A stretch of DNA of 13,555 bases, taken from positions 1 through 13,555 of the forward strand of contig JAJZYL010000019.1 in the NCBI GenBank assembly GCA_021798095.1. The letters are read 5' to 3'. A program made the translations under genes and the position numbers. How positions within the stretch are numbered: position 1 is the stretch's first letter; the number at the start of each line of letters is the position of its first letter. This stretch comes from an archaeon. Its GTDB lineage: Archaea; Thermoproteota; Nitrososphaeria; Conexivisphaerales; UBA164. The notes under the pieces were generated by a model, which did not search any database, was not told the origin of the DNA, and saw nothing but the letters and a program-made list of their open reading frames with translations. Below are positions 1 through 6,336 of the stretch, piece after piece.

Positions 1-509
1 GGTTCATCTACTTGAAGCACCGGAGCTCCCATGGCTTCTAGATCGGAGAGTACAGAATTTACCACCTTCGAAAGTGCGAGCAGGAACAGGCTCCTGTCCC
101 GATAATGCTCATCATACGACCAGTCCATAAACGTGTATGGACCTGTAACCGGGACCTTTGGTATCCTTTTAGTGTTCGCCTTTACGAATGCGAATTCGTC
201 TTTATGGTAGTTCCTCAGGTACTTGACTTCATCGACGCATCTAGCCTTCCGATAATACTTATTATCCCAGGACCTGATCCTATCTGCAAATATGAATCCA
301 CCAATCTCCCTTATTGGTTGTTCATACATTTCTATCCTCCTAGCTTCACCATCATATACGTAATCAAGGCCGATATCCTCTAGACGCCTCAAGTTGATAT
401 AGGATGCGTCGTCTTTGGCCTTCTCCTTCTCCTCAACGTTCTCGCTTTTTAGAGAAGCGAGCAGCCAGGCAGGTTTCTTAAGGCTGCCGATCTCCTGTGA
501 TTTAATCAT
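1..509 (-). CDS. metE: Methionine synthase, MetE catalytic (C-terminal-type) protein, partial at window edge
   Basis: This gene should transfer a methyl group to homocysteine to make methionine in the cytoplasm. About 169 residues are visible before the reading frame leaves the window at base 1. I read the start as ATG at 509-507, giving M-I-K-S-Q-E-I-G. Two MetE C-domain signatures are seen: VTGPYTFMDWSYDEHY and, at the very end, LQVDEP, which matches the conserved (I/L)Q(I/V)DEP of COG0620 proteins. The Zn-binding His-x-Cys and later Cys would lie beyond the window, so catalytic completeness cannot be checked. The upstream partner gene ends inside this start (ATGATTAA, 8-nt overlap). A strong Shine-Dalgarno, GAGGAGG, lies 7 nt before the ATG, so translation is probably coupled. 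A free-standing catalytic half resembles archaeal core MetE proteins, some of which are known to be folate-independent; the methyl donor here is inference. Confidence 0.88.
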   Translation of the reverse strand, partial: MIKSQEIGSLKKPAWLLASLKSENVEEKEKAKDDASYINLRRLEDIGLDYVYDGEARRIEMYEQPIREIGGFIFADRIRSWDNKYYRKARCVDEVKYLRNYHKDEFAFVKANTKRIPKVPVTGPYTFMDWSYDEHYRDRSLFLLALSKVVNSVLSDLEAMGAPVLQVDE

Positions 510-1428
510 TGTTGATCCTCCTCATAGCTTTTCTAAGCAGGTCAAGTTTTTTAATTGCGAACTTGTAGGGGACATATTCTAAATCGACATTGTTTGTGAC
601 ATATGCTTTAGGTGGATTGATAGAACCGAGGATGGCTTTAACACGCTCCGGAATATCTTCCTCCAGTACAGTGCTGTACCCATTCACTAGTCCTAGCGCT
701 AGTTCCTTATTATCCATCCTCCTAAGCGGCTGGCTTCCATTTATCATGTCAAATCCTAGCCCATCAACTGGCAGTTCATTGAGCAATTCGACATCTTTTA
801 CTGGTTTAAAATATATGTGCAGGGTCACCTTTTTGATAAATGCCCTTTTTATACTCGATATAGCTTCAGCTAGGCGGTCGAAATGCTTCTTTAGGTCGAT
901 AAAACCATATGTGGGGCACTTGAGGACCAGTGATTCGAACCCGGCCCTATTTAGGCCTCTGGCCTGCTTTGAAAGTAATTCACCCATCGCTGCTATGACC
1001 AGGGAAATATCACCATAATGTTCATCCTTGCTAAGGATAGCAAATGTCAGCGGGTCTGGCAGAGAAGCCATTCTCTTATCTTCGGGTTTATAGAGACCTA
1101 GATGAAGGCTTCGGGCTGAAACATCCTCCTTGGCGTCTATATCGCCTTCCAACAGTGGTACCCGGTAAAATGTATTCGTCTCGAAAAACCTATTAATACC
1201 GTCTGGCTTAATCCCGTTGGAGTTCACGGTTATTGGTCTGAACATATCATCCCAACTAAGCAATGGGTCCTGAACATAAGTTAATTCGGCCTCCCTTTGT
1301 GAATCAAAGAGGACCTTGCTTTCCTCTTCAAAATCTGGGGGGGCATATGTTCTCTTTCTGGTTATTTCTATGAGCTTTTCAGATCTCGGGTATATTCCAA
1401 ATATGTAACTCCCTACCATATCAATCAT
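502..1428 (-). CDS. MetE N-terminal-domain-like protein (methionine synthase partner)
   Basis: This 308-residue protein belongs to the MetE/UROD-like TIM-barrel family (COG0620). It resembles the N-terminal half of full-length MetE, which helps bind substrate but carries no zinc site. Visible signatures include a YVQDPLLSWDDMFRPI segment near residues 51-66 and a C-terminal TNNVDLEYVPYKFAIKKL segment like the NxDLxxLPxxxAxxKL of MetE proteins. No His-x-Cys zinc motif is present, so it is unlikely to be catalytic alone. It is immediately followed, with an 8-nt overlap, by the catalytic half, in the same order as in fused MetE, so the two probably act as one enzyme. The start is ATG at 1428; an in-frame ATG at 1419 (MVGSYIFGIYPRS) is a reasonable alternative. 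A TATA box about 44 bp upstream suggests a short leader. Confidence 0.82.
   Translation of the reverse strand: MIDMVGSYIFGIYPRSEKLIEITRKRTYAPPDFEEESKVLFDSQREAELTYVQDPLLSWDDMFRPITVNSNGIKPDGINRFFETNTFYRVPLLEGDIDAKEDVSARSLHLGLYKPEDKRMASLPDPLTFAILSKDEHYGDISLVIAAMGELLSKQARGLNRAGFESLVLKCPTYGFIDLKKHFDRLAEAISSIKRAFIKKVTLHIYFKPVKDVELLNELPVDGLGFDMINGSQPLRRMDNKELALGLVNGYSTVLEEDIPERVKAILGSINPPKAYVTNNVDLEYVPYKFAIKKLDLLRKAMRRINND
514..523 (-). promoter_or_regulatory. Strong Shine-Dalgarno for the catalytic metE gene
   Basis: Read on the minus strand, GAGGAGGATC ends 4 nt from the ATG at 509, with GAGGAGG itself 7 nt away. It lies inside the 3' end of the upstream MetE-like gene. It fixes the start codon of the downstream gene and fits translational coupling within the pair. 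Confidence 0.75.
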
Positions 1429-1468
1429 CCCAAGATTATCCCTAAAAAACTTTAGCTAGGAGCATCTC

Positions 1469-1476
1469 ATTTATAG
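1469..1476 (-). promoter_or_regulatory. TATA box of the methionine synthase operon
   Basis: On the minus strand the sequence reads CTATAAAT, a close match to archaeal TATA elements. Its centre is about 45 bp from the ATG at 1428, so transcription would start around 1445-1448 with a leader of roughly 15-20 nt. Confidence 0.6.
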
Positions 1477-1502
1477 TCAAGTAATCAGAAGTTGGGTAAC
1501 CA

Positions 1503-1510
1503 TTAAATAC
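1503..1510 (+). promoter_or_regulatory. TATA box of the small ORF / DEAD-box helicase unit
   Basis: TTAAATAC is a good archaeal TATA match. Its centre lies 30 bp before ATG 1537 and about 98 bp before the helicase TTG. That spacing predicts a transcript starting a few bases before the small ORF, making it nearly leaderless. No second TATA-like element is seen 25-30 bp before the helicase start. It lies back to back with the minus-strand TATA at 1469-1476. Confidence 0.6.
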
Positions 1511-1536
1511 CCCTATCATTAACCCATGTTAACGCA

Positions 1537-1608
1537 ATGGCCGAAGACGAGAATCAGTCAATTCTGAAGCTCTATCGCGCTTTTGCTAAAAAAGATGAAA
1601 ATAATTGA
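1537..1608 (+). CDS. Small upstream ORF (23 residues) overlapping the helicase start
   Basis: The ORF begins MAEDENQSILKLYRAF and ends with a Lys/Asp/Asn-rich tail; it is charged and has no signal or membrane segment. It starts 27 bp after a TATA box, the spacing seen before several other genes in this window. Its TGA (1606-1608) overlaps the helicase TTG (1605-1607) as TTGA, a typical coupling arrangement. Three explanations fit: a regulatory leader peptide, a real small protein, or the original helicase N-terminus separated by a frameshift or sequencing error. The helicase frame has a TAA directly before its TTG, so it cannot extend upstream without a frame change. The function is unknown. 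Confidence 0.45.
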   Translation: MAEDENQSILKLYRAFAKKDENN

Positions 1609-2987
1609 ATGAAGATGTAAATGGGTTTGAAGAACTGGGATTAAATGAAGATTTGATGCGTAGACTTGATGAAATGAAGTTCAAGGAACCATTCCCTATT
1701 CAGGAAATGGCAATAGGGCACATCCTAAATGGAGAGGATATAATTGGGCAGGCAAAGACGGGATCTGGAAAGACGGCCGCATTTGGGCTACCTCTCCTGA
1801 AGTTAATCAATACAGGATCAGATAATATTCAGGGACTGATTCTTGCACCCACAAGGGAATTGGCAGTCCAAATAACCAACGACCTACGCAGTATGGGCAA
1901 ATATGTAGGAGTGAAGGTTGTAACCCTCTATGGAGGGCAGTCTATTAACAGACAGCTTGAAGAGCTCGACGAAGGCCCTCAAATAATCGTAGGTACCCCA
2001 GGCAGGATAATCGATTTATTAGATCACCATCATCTGGACTTTGGTCAAGTCAAACATGTAGTTATAGATGAAGCAGATAGAATGCTTGATATGGGGTTCA
2101 TTGAAGATGTTGAATATATACTTAAGAGGATACCAGCCGATAGGCAGATCAATCTATTCTCTGCGACTATGCCGCAGGAAGTAACAGATTTAGCTACAAA
2201 ATATATGAAGAATCCCAAACATATATTCATAAGCGCTGATGAGCCATCTGTTGATGAGCTAGATCAATATTATGCAGCAGTGGAGCGCGACACAAAACTT
2301 GAAAGGTTGTTGCAGGTGCTCGAAGATGAAACGCCATCAAGCTGTATAATATTTTGTAGGACTAAGCAGGGAGCCAGATGGCTGACCAGAAGCCTCGAAA
2401 AGAACAAATATAACGTTGTACCGCTTCACGGAGATCTTTCTCAGTATCAAAGGGATAAGTCTATGCAGGCGTTTAGGAATGGGCGCGCTCAAATACTGGT
2501 AGCTACTGATGTTGCAGCAAGAGGTATCAACGTCCCTAATATTGAGCTTATCTTAAATTATGATTTTCCCTCAGAGTCTTTGATGTATTTTCATAGGGTA
2601 GGAAGAACCGCTAGAGCCGGTAAAAACGGTAAATCCATTTCCTTCGTTACACCAATTGATTATCAAGTATTCGAAGAAGTAAGGGCCAAGACAAAGGCAG
2701 AGATAAAACCGTTAAGCCCAAATGATAAGGAAAGGATAGATCATTTTAGAGGTTATGTAGGCCAATTCGAGCTTCGGAAGCGCCGATATGGTGACAGGCA
2801 TAGCTTTGGTGACAGGCATAGCTTTGGTGACAGGCATAGCTTTGGTGACAGGCATAGCTTTGGTGACAGGCATAGCTTTGGTGACAGGCATAGCTTTGGT
2901 GACAGGCATAGCTTTGGTGACAGATATCATTCAGAGCAAACGAGAAAAATACCAAGTTGGTTAACTCAACGAAGGAATAACAACTGA
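1605..2987 (+). CDS. DEAD-box ATP-dependent RNA helicase with a repeat-built C-terminal tail
   Basis: This 460-residue cytoplasmic protein should unwind or remodel RNA duplexes using ATP, in ribosome assembly, mRNA turnover or low-temperature growth. All core motifs are visible: Q motif (F8 to Q33), motif I AKTGSGKT (50-57), Ia PTREL (82-86), GG (110-111), Ib TPGR (131-134), II DEAD (155-158), III SAT (186-188), IV IIFCRTK (248-254), V ARGINVP (305-311; ARGLDVP or ARGIDVP is more usual) and VI HRVGRTAR (330-337). After the second RecA domain comes a basic linker, then residues 396-437 made of seven identical GDRHSF units, and a basic end containing PSWLTQRR. The repeat tail probably binds RNA in the manner of Arg/Gly-rich tails, but that is inference. 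The start is TTG, chosen because TAA precedes it in frame and the Q motif begins at residue 8. Base composition is visibly more AT-rich than the genes at the right end. Confidence 0.95.
   Translation: MNEDVNGFEELGLNEDLMRRLDEMKFKEPFPIQEMAIGHILNGEDIIGQAKTGSGKTAAFGLPLLKLINTGSDNIQGLILAPTRELAVQITNDLRSMGKYVGVKVVTLYGGQSINRQLEELDEGPQIIVGTPGRIIDLLDHHHLDFGQVKHVVIDEADRMLDMGFIEDVEYILKRIPADRQINLFSATMPQEVTDLATKYMKNPKHIFISADEPSVDELDQYYAAVERDTKLERLLQVLEDETPSSCIIFCRTKQGARWLTRSLEKNKYNVVPLHGDLSQYQRDKSMQAFRNGRAQILVATDVAARGINVPNIELILNYDFPSESLMYFHRVGRTARAGKNGKSISFVTPIDYQVFEEVRAKTKAEIKPLSPNDKERIDHFRGYVGQFELRKRRYGDRHSFGDRHSFGDRHSFGDRHSFGDRHSFGDRHSFGDRHSFGDRYHSEQTRKIPSWLTQRRNNN
2790..2922 (+). repeat. Perfect 18-bp tandem repeat, 7 copies plus a partial eighth
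   Basis: The unit GGTGACAGGCATAGCTTT occurs seven times without a single mismatch from 2790 to 2915, followed by GGTGACA. It lies inside the helicase gene and encodes GDRHSF. Because the unit is a multiple of three, copy number can change without a frameshift. Perfect identity at synonymous sites indicates recent expansion or ongoing homogenisation. There are no spacers, so it is not a CRISPR array. It also opens long false frames on the minus strand. Confidence 0.97.
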
Positions 2988-3488
2988 ACCCTATATATTC
3001 ATTTTCAAGATATTGGAGATTTCGGAGAAAGTGTAAAATTCGGATACTTGAACGCGGGTATGTGAGTCTTTCCTCAAGCAGCACCTTTGAATAGCTGAAG
3101 TAATACTAACATGGGATGCTTTAGATGTACAAGTTCAGTATCTACTAAGTGAAGAGTAAGAAAGAATACTGGAGAAACGTCCTAAAACTTGCAGGGGGCT
3201 TTGTAAAGGAACAGTTAAGTATCGCGTTGCCTAGCTAATTTTAGGCGACCGACTTGAGGACCAGGGGCCAGCTACAGTTCATTCACAGGTGGTTAAAAAT
3301 CCCCTGAAGCGGGTTGACATGGTATTCATAAACCTCTCTGAAGTGAGGATCAAGTGCTACATCTCAAGGATGTTTAAAGCAAAACATATCCAAATATATC
3401 ATTACTGCAAAGTCCGGGCCGTTCAACTCTTTAACATAAGCAATTGATTCCATAAGCTTATATAATATTGTAAAGGGAATATAAGGTT
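2988..3488 (+). other. 500-bp gap without a convincing gene
   Basis: No protein family is recognisable here. The stretch holds a TATA-like CTATATATT at 2991-2999 just after the helicase stop and a 13-codon frame at 3111-3152 (MGCFRCTSS...). That frame overlaps a 29-codon GTG frame at 3149-3238 (contains KKEYWRNVLKLAGGFVKE). An open frame without a good start runs 3235-3447, with a possible internal ATG at 3319. There are also inverted repeats: an 8-bp hairpin at 3226-3249, CAGGGG/CCCCTG at 3262-3267 and 3301-3306, and CTTGAG/CTCAAG at 3253-3258 and 3363-3368. This could be a decayed gene or an unannotated structured RNA. The last 30 bp carry the promoter of the next gene. Confidence 0.5.
3457..3466 (+). 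promoter_or_regulatory. TATA box of the membrane protein gene
   Basis: CTTATATAAT is a near-ideal archaeal TATA element. Its centre is about 28 bp before the ATG at 3489, so the mRNA is predicted to be leaderless or almost so, which supports this start. Confidence 0.65.
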
Positions 3489-4292
3489 ATGAGCACTTTC
3501 GAGAGCTTTAAGGCGAAGAGAAAGGAATCCGACTATATAATGCCATTGTGGTTAGCCTTCCTCCCCATTATAATTGGCATAGTGGGGGGTGTGATAATAG
3601 GCATCTTTTACGCTGTGGCATTTTTTTCTTCTGTCTCTATGATTTCCGGGTTCAACTCTACATTGATCACAAATGGAACCATCGTCACAACACCAGTCAC
3701 CACTACGGCAAGCACTATCCCTTCTATTTATTCGATCATTGGCATATTTCTGGTGCCATCTATATTAATGGGGGTTATATATTATGTGATCATCGGCTAC
3801 GTAATATATAGGCTAATCAAGAGATATAATGATCATGTGATAAGGGTTAGGGGGTTGTTTAACTCAGCTAACTTTGATGGTAGGTTGAATGGTGCGATAG
3901 GCGAAATGGAGATGCTCCAGAAAAAGGATCCGATGGAATGGGCCGTTATAATAGGCGTGCTCGGGATCATTCCATTTCTATCCATAATTTCTTTAATCCT
4001 TGGGGCATATATATTTCATTCTCTCAACAAGGACTTTTACAGGCTGGAATATATAGAGAACAATGCTTATGTACAGCTAGGTTGGAAAGGGGAAAGATAT
4101 AACAAAATTCCCAACAGAAGCACTATCCTTTATATCGTTTTAACCATAGTTACGTTAGGCTTATTTGGCCTATATTGGGTATATACGATAGTGCAAGACC
4201 CTAATGAGCATTTCAAAGAGGATTGGAGGATAGAGGATTCGATAACTCCTCCAAGCGCTGAATCCGTCAAGCCTACTACAGGAGCGGAGTAA
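3489..4292 (+). CDS. Uncharacterised four-helix membrane protein, possibly DUF4234-like at the C-terminus
   Basis: The 267-residue protein has about four hydrophobic segments: residues 19-50, 81-109, 151-176 and 212-235. Between the first two lies a Ser/Thr-rich loop (about 53-80) with two N-glycosylation sequons, N56-S-T and N62-G-T, which suggests that this loop faces outside. A basic segment, RLIKRYNDHVIRVRG, follows helix 2 and is probably cytoplasmic. The last helix region, STILYIVLTIVTLGLFGLYW followed by QDPNEHFKEDW, resembles the DUF4234 pattern of a TLGxxxxYW helix followed by a short hydrophilic tail. That family call is tentative. A free, polar tail rich in Pro, Ser and Thr ends the protein. 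It has its own promoter and no obvious operon partner. No function can be assigned. Confidence 0.85.
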   Translation: MSTFESFKAKRKESDYIMPLWLAFLPIIIGIVGGVIIGIFYAVAFFSSVSMISGFNSTLITNGTIVTTPVTTTASTIPSIYSIIGIFLVPSILMGVIYYVIIGYVIYRLIKRYNDHVIRVRGLFNSANFDGRLNGAIGEMEMLQKKDPMEWAVIIGVLGIIPFLSIISLILGAYIFHSLNKDFYRLEYIENNAYVQLGWKGERYNKIPNRSTILYIVLTIVTLGLFGLYWVYTIVQDPNEHFKEDWRIEDSITPPSAESVKPTTGAE

Positions 4293-4378
4293 AATATAGC
4301 ATGGTAACCCTGCTTAGTTTATGCAGGAAGCGCTTCAAAGATATAAAGTGAAATTGGTATCTTGTTAAAGCAAAGGCA

Positions 4379-4408
4379 TATCTTATCTTGCCCTATCTTA
4401 TCCTGCCC
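4379..4408 (+). repeat. 15-bp direct repeat upstream of the aIF1A promoter
   Basis: TATCTTATCTTGCCC is followed immediately by TATCTTATCCTGCCC, two head-to-tail copies differing at one base. It ends 8 bp before the aIF1A TATA box. Position and spacing would suit a regulator-binding site, but chance or slippage is also possible. Confidence 0.55.
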
Positions 4409-4414
4409 GGAAAG

Positions 4415-4423
4415 GTTTATCTA
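4415..4423 (+). promoter_or_regulatory. TATA-like box of the aIF1A gene
   Basis: GTTTATCTA lies with its centre about 27 bp before the ATG at 4446. The spacing again predicts a leaderless mRNA. It is a weaker match than the TATA elements elsewhere in the window. Confidence 0.5.
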
Positions 4424-4445
4424 TTCCTAGACGAGGGTTAAGTTT

Positions 4446-4757
4446 ATGGGTAAGAGAAAGGTCCTCAATGAAGCCGAGCTTAAGGATATGTTGCTTCCAG
4501 AGCAAGGTGAAATGCTCGGAAGGGTGGTGAAGTTGCTAGGGAGTGATCATCTTATGGTAAACTGTACAGATGGGAAGATAAGGCTAGGAAGGATCAGGGG
4601 TAGGCTAAAGAGGAGAATTTGGATAAGGGAAGGGGATGTAGTGCTCCTAGCCCCTTGGGATTTCAAGAATGATGAAAAGTGTGATATCCTGTGGAGATAT
4701 ACGATAGCGCAGGTGGACTGGCTCAGGGCAAATAACTATATTACCAATGCCATGTAG
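4446..4757 (+). CDS. eif1a: Translation initiation factor aIF1A
   Basis: This 103-residue cytoplasmic protein is the archaeal counterpart of eIF1A, which binds the A site of the small ribosomal subunit and promotes initiator tRNA binding and scanning or start selection. It consists of a short N-terminal tail and one S1-like OB fold. The family signatures are clear: PEQGEMLGRVVKLLGSDHLMV at about 18-38 (one strand pair), CTDGKIRLGRIRGRLKRRIWI in the core, REGDVVLLAPWDF, then KCDILWRYTIAQVDWL at the C-terminus. Length is normal for archaeal aIF1A. It appears to be a single-gene unit with its own TATA box, with cysS 89 bp downstream on the same strand. Confidence 0.96.
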   Translation: MGKRKVLNEAELKDMLLPEQGEMLGRVVKLLGSDHLMVNCTDGKIRLGRIRGRLKRRIWIREGDVVLLAPWDFKNDEKCDILWRYTIAQVDWLRANNYITNAM

Positions 4758-4813
4758 TTGGCCTGATCTATACTGATCGATTATGCGTGGGTATATCGGT
4801 GGCTAAAAACGTG

Positions 4814-4823
4814 CTATAGTTTA
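4814..4823 (+). promoter_or_regulatory. TATA-like box of cysS
   Basis: CTATAGTTTA sits with its centre about 28 bp before the TTG at 4847. It supports both the TTG start and an independent, leaderless cysS transcript, although read-through from aIF1A is possible. Confidence 0.45.
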
Positions 4824-4846
4824 GGAAGGTCTTATAGGCGATCCGG

Positions 4847-6250
4847 TTGAATGCCCTGATTAAGCTTAAGAGCACCTTGGACGGCAGGTTGCATGTATTG
4901 GGTCACAAAGGATCAACTCGGGTTTCTATATACACATGTGGAATAACCCCGTATGATAGCTCTCATATAGGACATGCAAGGACGATACTGATATTCGATG
5001 TGCTAAGAAGGCTTCTTAAATCAGCCGGCCTTGATGTCCTTTACATACAAAACTTCACTGATGTTGATGATAAGATAATAAATCGTGCATCTAAGGAAGG
5101 TGTAGAAGCAAAGGATATAGCTGATAGATATATAGCAGAATACTTCAGGGACTTTGATTCTCTCAACATCCTTAGGGCAGATGTATACACCCGTGCAACG
5201 GAATATATTGATGACATACGATCTATGATTAGGGGGTTAATAGAAAGAGGGAGCGCTTATGCTAGGGATACGGGGGTATACTACGACATATCTAGCTTTG
5301 AAGGTTACGGAAAGCTTTCAAAGGTTAGGCCCGAGGCGCTCAGGGCTGGTGCGAGGGTTGAAAGTAAGGACGATAAGGATGACCCTGCAGACTTTGCATT
5401 ATGGAAGCTGTACGATAGCGGACCGCGTTATGAGTCGGAATGGGGTAGAGGAAGGCCCGGCTGGCATATTGAATGTTCAGCCATGATCCTGAAGAACATC
5501 GGGGAAACGGTAGATATACATGGCGGTGGTGAAGACCTTATATTTCCACATCACGAGAATGAAATAGCACAGAGCGAAGCTTTTACAGGGAAACCCCTGG
5601 CAAGGATCTGGATGCATGTGGGGTTGCTCAATCTAAAGAACGAGAAGATGAGCAAGAGCCTCAGGAATACAATCCCTGTGAGAAGTTTCATCGATCAGTA
5701 CGGGCCAAACACCCTGAGGATGCTGTTGCTTTCAAGCCAGTACAGGAACCAGCTGGAATACAGTGAAGAAACTATAGCTAAAGCAAAAAGCCGGTGGAGG
5801 ATAATAGAGGAGGCCTTGTACATAACACGTAGGGAAATTGATTCGGGCAATAAATTGAATAATGACTTGACAGAATCGCTGCAGCGGCACCTTGAGCGCG
5901 CCAAAATGCACCTAATGAATGACTTAAATACGCCCATTGCCCTTGGGGAATGCGTTCTGGTGGCCGAGGGTATAAATTCCCTTTATTCTAGGGGGCTAAT
6001 GGCAAAGGGAAGCACTGTCCTCTTAGATGGTTTTAGGAAGCTTACCGATATATTTGGCTTCAAATTACCGGACCTTAGCGAATCTGAAATAAAATCGATA
6101 GAGGATATGATAACAAAGCGCAATTTGCTCAGAAAGGTCGGCAACTATGAAGAAGCGGATAGGATTCGTTATGAGCTTGCCACAAAAAAAATAGAACTGC
6201 TGGACTTTAAGGGAAGGACCTATTGGAAGAAGGTTGAATGGATGCCCTGA
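4847..6250 (+). CDS. cysS: Cysteinyl-tRNA synthetase
   Basis: This 467-residue class I aminoacyl-tRNA synthetase charges tRNA(Cys) with cysteine using ATP in the cytoplasm. The HIGH motif is HIGH at 40-43 and the KMSKS motif is at 267-271. The four zinc ligands of the family that recognise the cysteine thiol align at C31, C210, H235 and E239. WGRGRPGWHIECSAM and DIHGGGEDLIFPHHENEIAQS are diagnostic. The C-terminal helical domain ends with the expected ADRIRYEL and YWKK segment, so the protein is complete. The entry motif is CGITPYDSSHIGHA rather than the commoner CGPTVYDxxHIGHA. This form is also seen in the CysRS-derived ligase MshC, but length, the full C-domain and the EEADRIRYEL end favour CysRS. 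Start: TTG at 4847 gives MNALIKL, matching the usual short N-terminus; no ATG lies nearby. Confidence 0.96.
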   Translation: MNALIKLKSTLDGRLHVLGHKGSTRVSIYTCGITPYDSSHIGHARTILIFDVLRRLLKSAGLDVLYIQNFTDVDDKIINRASKEGVEAKDIADRYIAEYFRDFDSLNILRADVYTRATEYIDDIRSMIRGLIERGSAYARDTGVYYDISSFEGYGKLSKVRPEALRAGARVESKDDKDDPADFALWKLYDSGPRYESEWGRGRPGWHIECSAMILKNIGETVDIHGGGEDLIFPHHENEIAQSEAFTGKPLARIWMHVGLLNLKNEKMSKSLRNTIPVRSFIDQYGPNTLRMLLLSSQYRNQLEYSEETIAKAKSRWRIIEEALYITRREIDSGNKLNNDLTESLQRHLERAKMHLMNDLNTPIALGECVLVAEGINSLYSRGLMAKGSTVLLDGFRKLTDIFGFKLPDLSESEIKSIEDMITKRNLLRKVGNYEEADRIRYELATKKIELLDFKGRTYWKKVEWMP

Positions 6251-6307
6251 CCGATGGGGCCAGTAACAAAAGGGATATTATAATAAAGCCAATATATAGG
6301 TTTAAAC

Positions 6308-6316
6308 TTATATATT
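6308..6316 (+). promoter_or_regulatory. TATA box of the permease-aminotransferase operon
   Basis: TTATATATT is an excellent TATA match, centred 25 bp before the ATG at 6337. It decides the start of the permease: the longer reading frame from the ATG at 6238 would place its first 33 codons upstream of or at the transcription start. Confidence 0.7.
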
Positions 6317-6336
6317 TTAGCCAGCGTACCAGACGC

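Noticed and set aside
105..383. 92-codon plus-strand open frame at the left edge
   Set aside because: It is antisense to the MetE catalytic domain, whose VTGPYTFMDWSYDEHY and LQVDEP motifs are read on the minus strand.
930..965. A tRNA T-arm-like GGGTTCGAATC on the minus strand
   Set aside because: It lies in frame inside the MetE-like gene (encoding AGFES) and no acceptor stem, D-arm, anticodon arm or CCA-adjacent pairing surrounds it.
590..1018. 142-codon plus-strand open frame opposite the MetE-like gene
   Set aside because: Composition is Ser/Leu-rich as expected for an antisense shadow, and the minus-strand protein has clear family motifs.
2790..2922. CRISPR array
   Set aside because: The copies are directly adjacent with no spacers and encode part of a protein.
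2712..3084. Two minus-strand open frames (MPVTKA and CHQSYA repeats) across the tandem array
   Set aside because: They exist only because an 18-bp repeat without stops is open in several frames; the plus-strand helicase with all its motifs explains the sequence.
4309..4327. CCTGC/GCAGG hairpin after the membrane protein gene as a terminator
   Set aside because: The stem is only 5 bp with a 9-nt loop and no T-run follows, so it is too weak to call.
6238..6336. A 33-residue N-terminal extension of the permease
   Set aside because: It overlaps the cysS stop, is unlike permease N-termini, and lies upstream of a TATA box placed 25 bp before ATG 6337.
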